Shown here piece by piece: positions 60,463 through 64,000 of a DNA stretch of 64,000 bases. Positions within the stretch are counted from its first letter, which is position 1. Each line of letters opens with the position of its first letter. The stretch comes from Burkholderia sp. Leaf177. Its GTDB lineage: Bacteria > Pseudomonadota > Gammaproteobacteria > Burkholderiales > Burkholderiaceae. A model generated the notes under the pieces. That model did not search any database. It had not been told where the DNA came from and saw only the letters and a program-made list of their open reading frames with translations. The DNA lies in contig NZ_LMPF01000001.1 in assembly GCF_001424345.1 (NCBI RefSeq), positions 141,751 through 205,750 of the forward strand, in the 5' to 3' direction. The translations under genes and the position numbers were made by a program.

Positions 60463-61749
60463 ATGCGAATTAAGTTTGGCTTTGTCGTGACCATCGCAGC
60501 GGCAGTCGCTATGGCCACGGCATGCAGCAAAAAGAATGAAACCGAGCCGGCTGCGGGGGCATCGGCGGCGTCGGAAGCATCGGCAAGCGTTGCAGCGAGT
60601 GCGCCGGCGGCATCGGTATCGGCGGCATCGGCTGCGGATAGTTCTGCGAGCGCGGCGTCAGCGCCCGTTCCCGCCAGCAATGCAACCGTCGTCAAGATTG
60701 GCCATGTCGCGCCGCTCAGCGGACCGCTGGCTCACCTCGGGCAAGACAATGAGAATGGCGCGCGGCTGGCTATTGAAGAGATCAGCGCGCAAGGACTGAC
60801 CATCGACGGTCACGCGATTCACCTCGAACTCGACGCGCAAGACGATGCCGCCGATCCCAAAAAGGGTGTCGCAGCAGCCCAGCAACTGGTGGCGGATCAC
60901 GTGGTGGCGGTGGTCGGGCATCTGAATTCGGCGGTATCGATTGCGGCATCGAAGATCTATGGCGACGCGAACGTGGCGCAGATTTCCGGCGCCACGACAA
61001 ACCCCGCGTTCACCCAACAAGGTTTGAAAACGACGTTCCGCGTGATACCGACGGACGCTCGCCAGGGCGCGGTTCTCGCGAGCTACGCGGTGAAGACGTT
61101 GCGCGGCAAGCGCATCGTGGTCGTGGACGATGCCAGCATCTACGGCCGCGGCCTCGCGAATGAGTTTGCGAAAGCGGTGGTGGCGAACGGAGGCCGGATT
61201 GCGGGTCATGAAGCCACGACCGACAAGTCCAAAGACTTCAAGGCAATCCTGAACAAGATCAAGCGCGTCCAGCCCGACGTAGTGATGTTCGGCGGCATGG
61301 ACGTGACGGGCGGCCCGTTCGCGAAGCAGGCGGCGGCGCTCGGGCTGAAGGCGAAGATTCTCGGCGGCGATGGAATCTGTTCAGCCGACCTGGCCACGCT
61401 CGCGGGCAACGCGTTGCCGAACGTGGTCTGTACCGAACTCGGCGTGGGCCTGCCGAAACTCGATAAGGGCGCGGACTTCGAGAAGCGTTACGAAGCGCGT
61501 TTCCACTCGCCGGTCCAAAGCTACGCGCCGTTCACGTACGACGCGGTGTACGTCATTGTCGATGCAATGAAGCGCGCCAATTCCGTGGAGGCGCCCAAGG
61601 TGCTGACGGCAATCGGTTCTACCGATTTCAACGGGCTGACGGGTCACATATCGTTCGATGACAAAGGCGACCTGAAAGGCGGCGGCGCGATCACGCTTAT
61701 CGATTTCAAGGATAACAAGAAGAACGTCATTGACGTCATAACGCCGTAA
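60463..61749 (+). CDS. Branched-chain amino acid ABC binding protein, lipoprotein-like
   Basis: A 428-residue binding protein of the LivJ/LivK fold. The N-terminus has a signal with a lipobox-like ATAC (Cys21), so the protein is probably a lipoprotein. Residues about 25-75 are an unusually long linker built of Ala and Ser with scattered acidic residues. The binding domain begins near VKIGHVAPLSGPLAHLGQD, the family opening, and includes FRVIPTDARQG. It heads a liv operon; leucine, isoleucine and valine are the likely ligands, but relatives bind other amino acids or amides. Confidence 0.85.
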   Translation: MRIKFGFVVTIAAAVAMATACSKKNETEPAAGASAASEASASVAASAPAASVSAASAADSSASAASAPVPASNATVVKIGHVAPLSGPLAHLGQDNENGARLAIEEISAQGLTIDGHAIHLELDAQDDAADPKKGVAAAQQLVADHVVAVVGHLNSAVSIAASKIYGDANVAQISGATTNPAFTQQGLKTTFRVIPTDARQGAVLASYAVKTLRGKRIVVVDDASIYGRGLANEFAKAVVANGGRIAGHEATTDKSKDFKAILNKIKRVQPDVVMFGGMDVTGGPFAKQAAALGLKAKILGGDGICSADLATLAGNALPNVVCTELGVGLPKLDKGADFEKRYEARFHSPVQSYAPFTYDAVYVIVDAMKRANSVEAPKVLTAIGSTDFNGLTGHISFDDKGDLKGGGAITLIDFKDNKKNVIDVITP

Positions 61750-61933
61750 CCCTGCTGCAGCGCCGCGCGGCGTTTGCACCGGACCTAAGGCAATCCCCTA
61801 GATACGTAGTCAGTTTCGGACGTTTTAAAGTTTTTTTTCAAGTACGCGCGGTGCCGTTGCGTTTTTTTCTTCCCTTCGGTTTATCGGCCAGCGATAAAGC
61901 GTAAATCTAGTCGCACGGGCTAAGGAGCCTTCA
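61750..61933. other. Gap inside the liv gene cluster
   Basis: 184 nt between the binding-protein gene and livH, A+T-rich with a T-run (about 61828-61838). It may hold an attenuating terminator or a second promoter for the permease genes; no perfect stem was found. Confidence 0.35.
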
Positions 61934-62884
61934 ATGGATATTTTCATCCAGCAGATTATCAACGGGCTGGTGCTAGGCAGCGTCTACGCCATCATCGCGT
62001 TGGGTTACACGATGGTGTACGGGATTCTCGGCATCATCAACTTTGCGCACGGCGACGTGCTGATGGTCGGCGCCATGGTCGCGCTTTCTGCGATTGGCGT
62101 GATGCAGAATCACTTTCCCGGCATGAACCACGCGTTGATGCTGGTCGTCGCGCTGGCGATCGCCGCAATCGTCTGCGCGGTGGTCGGCTACACCATCGAA
62201 CGCGTGGCTTACCGGCCGTTGCGCCGCGCGCCGCGTCTGGCGCCGCTGATCACGGCTATCGGCGTGTCGATTCTTCTTCAGACGCTCGCCATGATGATCT
62301 GGGGCCGTAATCCGCTGGCGTTCCCGCAACTGCTGCCGACCGATCCTATCAACGTGATCACCGCGACGGCCGATCGTCCGGGCGCCGTCATTTCGATGAC
62401 GGAAATCGTGATCATCGTGGTCGCGTTTCTCGTGATGGGCGGCTTGTTGCTGCTGGTTCACAAGACGAAACTCGGCCGCGCGATGCGTGCAATCGCCGAG
62501 AACCCGGGCGTCGCGTCGCTGATGGGCGTGAACCCGAACTTTGTGATTTCCGCGACCTTCATGATCGGCTCGGCGTTGGCTGCCCTGGCCGGCGTGATGA
62601 TCGCCTCCGAATACGGCAACGCGCACTTCTACATGGGCTTCATTCCGGGCTTGAAAGCATTTACCGCGGCGGTGCTAGGCGGTATCGGCAATCTCGGCGG
62701 CGCAATGGTCGGCGGCGTGCTGCTGGGATTGATCGAGCAACTGGGGGCGGGGTATATCGGCAATCTGACGGGCGGCGTGTTCGGCAGTAACTATCAGGAC
62801 GTGTTCGCGTTCGTGGTGCTGATCATCGTGCTGGTGTTCCGTCCGTCGGGCTTGCTCGGCGAACGCGTCGCAGATCGCGCTTAA
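61934..62884 (+). CDS. livH: Branched-chain amino acid ABC permease LivH
   Basis: A 316-residue inner-membrane permease. Family motifs are QQIINGLVLGSVYAIIALGYTMVYGILGIINFAHGD at the N-terminus and GFIPGLKAFTAAVLGGIGNLGGAMVGGVLLGL near the C-terminus. AAGGAG precedes the ATG. livM follows after 16 nt. Confidence 0.93.
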   Translation: MDIFIQQIINGLVLGSVYAIIALGYTMVYGILGIINFAHGDVLMVGAMVALSAIGVMQNHFPGMNHALMLVVALAIAAIVCAVVGYTIERVAYRPLRRAPRLAPLITAIGVSILLQTLAMMIWGRNPLAFPQLLPTDPINVITATADRPGAVISMTEIVIIVVAFLVMGGLLLLVHKTKLGRAMRAIAENPGVASLMGVNPNFVISATFMIGSALAALAGVMIASEYGNAHFYMGFIPGLKAFTAAVLGGIGNLGGAMVGGVLLGLIEQLGAGYIGNLTGGVFGSNYQDVFAFVVLIIVLVFRPSGLLGERVADRA

Positions 62885-62900
62885 AACAGGGAGACCAAGA

Positions 62901-64000
62901 ATGACTTCAATTCAACCGATCGAGCCGTCGACCACGCTCATCCCTGAACGCAAAACGGCGAAGAACTACGTGGTGACCGTGCTGGTCGCCGCGCTCGTGG
63001 TCCTGGCGCCGATGATCATCGGCGCAGCCGGCGGCAACTACTGGGTTCGCGTGCTGGACTTCGCGATGCTCTACGTGATGCTCGCGCTGGGCCTGAACGT
63101 GGTGGTGGGTTTTGCCGGGCTGCTGGACTTGGGCTATATCGCGTTCTATGCAGTTGGCGCTTATGTGGCTGCGTTGCTTTCGTCGCCGCAGCTGACGTCG
63201 CAATTCGAGTGGATCGCGCACATGTTTCCCGCCGGCCTGCATGCGCCGATCTGGGTGATCGTGCCGGTTGCCATGGCGCTGGCCGCCACGTTCGGCGTGC
63301 TGCTCGGTGCGCCTACGCTGCGTCTGCGCGGCGATTACCTCGCTATCGTGACCTTGGGCTTCGGGGAAATCGTCCGGATTTTCATGAACAACCTGGATCG
63401 TCCGGTCAACATCACGAACGGACCGAAAGGGATTACGGGCGTCGATCCGGTGTCGCTGTTCGGGTTTGATTTATCGAAGACGCATTCGTTGTTCGGATTC
63501 AATTTCCCATCTGTCTACAACTATTACTACCTCTTCGTGCTGTGTTCGCTCTTCGTGATCTTCGTGTGCGTGCGCTTGCAGCATTCGCGCATCGGCCGCG
63601 CCTGGGCCGCGATCCGCGAAGACGAAATCGCCGCGAAAGCGATGGGCATCAACACGCGTAACGTGAAATTGCTGGCATTTGCGATGGGTGCATCGTTCGG
63701 CGGTTTGTCGGGCGCGATGTTCGGCACGTTCCAGGGCTTCGTATCGCCGGAATCGTTCACGTTCTGGGAATCCATCGTGGTGCTCGCTTGCGTGGTGCTC
63801 GGCGGCATGGGCCACATTCCGGGCGTGATTCTGGGCGCGGTGCTGCTCGCCGTGTTCCCCGAATTCCTGCGCTCGACCATGGGTCCGCTGCAGAACGCCA
63901 TCTTCGGTCATCAGATCGTCGACACCGAAGTCATCCGCCAGTTGCTGTACGGCCTCGCGATGGTGCTGATCATGCTGTATCGCTCGGAAGGCCTGTGGCC
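62901..64000 (+). CDS. livM: Branched-chain amino acid ABC permease LivM, 3' end cut by window
   Basis: 366 complete codons are visible and the frame is still open at the window end, so the gene is partial here. The N-terminus has a short polar stretch, then membrane helices with LGLNVVVGFAGLLDLGYIAFYAVGAY and RLRGDYLAIVTLGFGEIVRI, and the EAA-type loop RIGRAWAAIREDEIAAKAMGINTRNVKLLAFA. GGGAG precedes the ATG. The ATPase genes livG and livF are expected just beyond the window. Confidence 0.92.
   Translation, partial: MTSIQPIEPSTTLIPERKTAKNYVVTVLVAALVVLAPMIIGAAGGNYWVRVLDFAMLYVMLALGLNVVVGFAGLLDLGYIAFYAVGAYVAALLSSPQLTSQFEWIAHMFPAGLHAPIWVIVPVAMALAATFGVLLGAPTLRLRGDYLAIVTLGFGEIVRIFMNNLDRPVNITNGPKGITGVDPVSLFGFDLSKTHSLFGFNFPSVYNYYYLFVLCSLFVIFVCVRLQHSRIGRAWAAIREDEIAAKAMGINTRNVKLLAFAMGASFGGLSGAMFGTFQGFVSPESFTFWESIVVLACVVLGGMGHIPGVILGAVLLAVFPEFLRSTMGPLQNAIFGHQIVDTEVIRQLLYGLAMVLIMLYRSEGLW

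Overview
The window reads as a piece of the main chromosome of a Burkholderiaceae beta-proteobacterium, most like Paraburkholderia or Caballeronia. Supporting signs are the high G+C coding DNA, the gene order ribF-ileS-lspA-coaBC-dut, icd-cspA-clpS-clpA and rpmB-rpmG-radC-slpA-ispH, a second EF-G gene outside the str operon, and protein sequences that read as Burkholderia-type. The genus is an inference; there is no rRNA or tRNA gene to anchor it.

Layout. 1-4930: two tandem AspT/YidE-type antiporter paralogues and an aldo/keto reductase. 5270-11440 (minus): a peptide-type ABC transporter (Tat-exported binding protein, two permeases, one fused double ATPase) followed by a small secreted Rap1a/Tai-like protein. 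11610-16450 (minus): His-rich cupin, EF-G paralogue (GTG start behind a consensus Shine-Dalgarno), DUF192 protein, a tiny Ala/Lys/His secreted protein and an RluE-type pseudouridine synthase. 16710-22840: icd, then a two-gene cassette (membrane protein plus ImmA/IrrE metallopeptidase), cspA, and the clpS-clpA operon. 22985-24358: amino acid permease. 24388-30935: one regulated sugar operon (DeoR regulator, RbsBAC-type ABC importer, PfkB kinase, GatZ/KbaZ protein), best explained as D-tagatose or related hexitol use. 30957-38136 (minus): dut, luciferase-like monooxygenase, coaBC, lspA, ileS, ribF. 38305-43889 (plus): purN, rsmB, a fatty acid desaturase, nadA, nadC. 44212-55025 (plus): a histidine utilisation block with a polar amino acid ABC importer, an unusual HutH-like protein, hutU, hutD, hutI, hutF and hutG. 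55022-58304 (minus): nadB, rpmG, rpmB, radC. 58596-64000 (plus): slpA, ispH and the start of a branched-chain amino acid (liv) ABC operon cut off by the window end.

How the parts work together. The hut block takes histidine from import to glutamate by the five-step HutF/HutG route. Four palindromes fitting the HutC/GntR consensus GTxTAxAC lie at its two promoter regions, but no hutC gene is in the window. The only HutH-like protein lacks exactly the Ala-Ser-Gly triad that forms the MIO cofactor, so a normal histidase is probably encoded elsewhere. The block sits between nadC and nadB, the other two NAD-synthesis enzymes being nadA-nadC on its left. The sugar operon has a readable promoter with a 14-nt perfect inverted repeat straddling its -10 box. 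The most interesting items are the MIO-less lyase, the missing hutC, the ImmA/IrrE plus membrane protein cassette, and the GatZ protein working without a KbaY/GatY partner.
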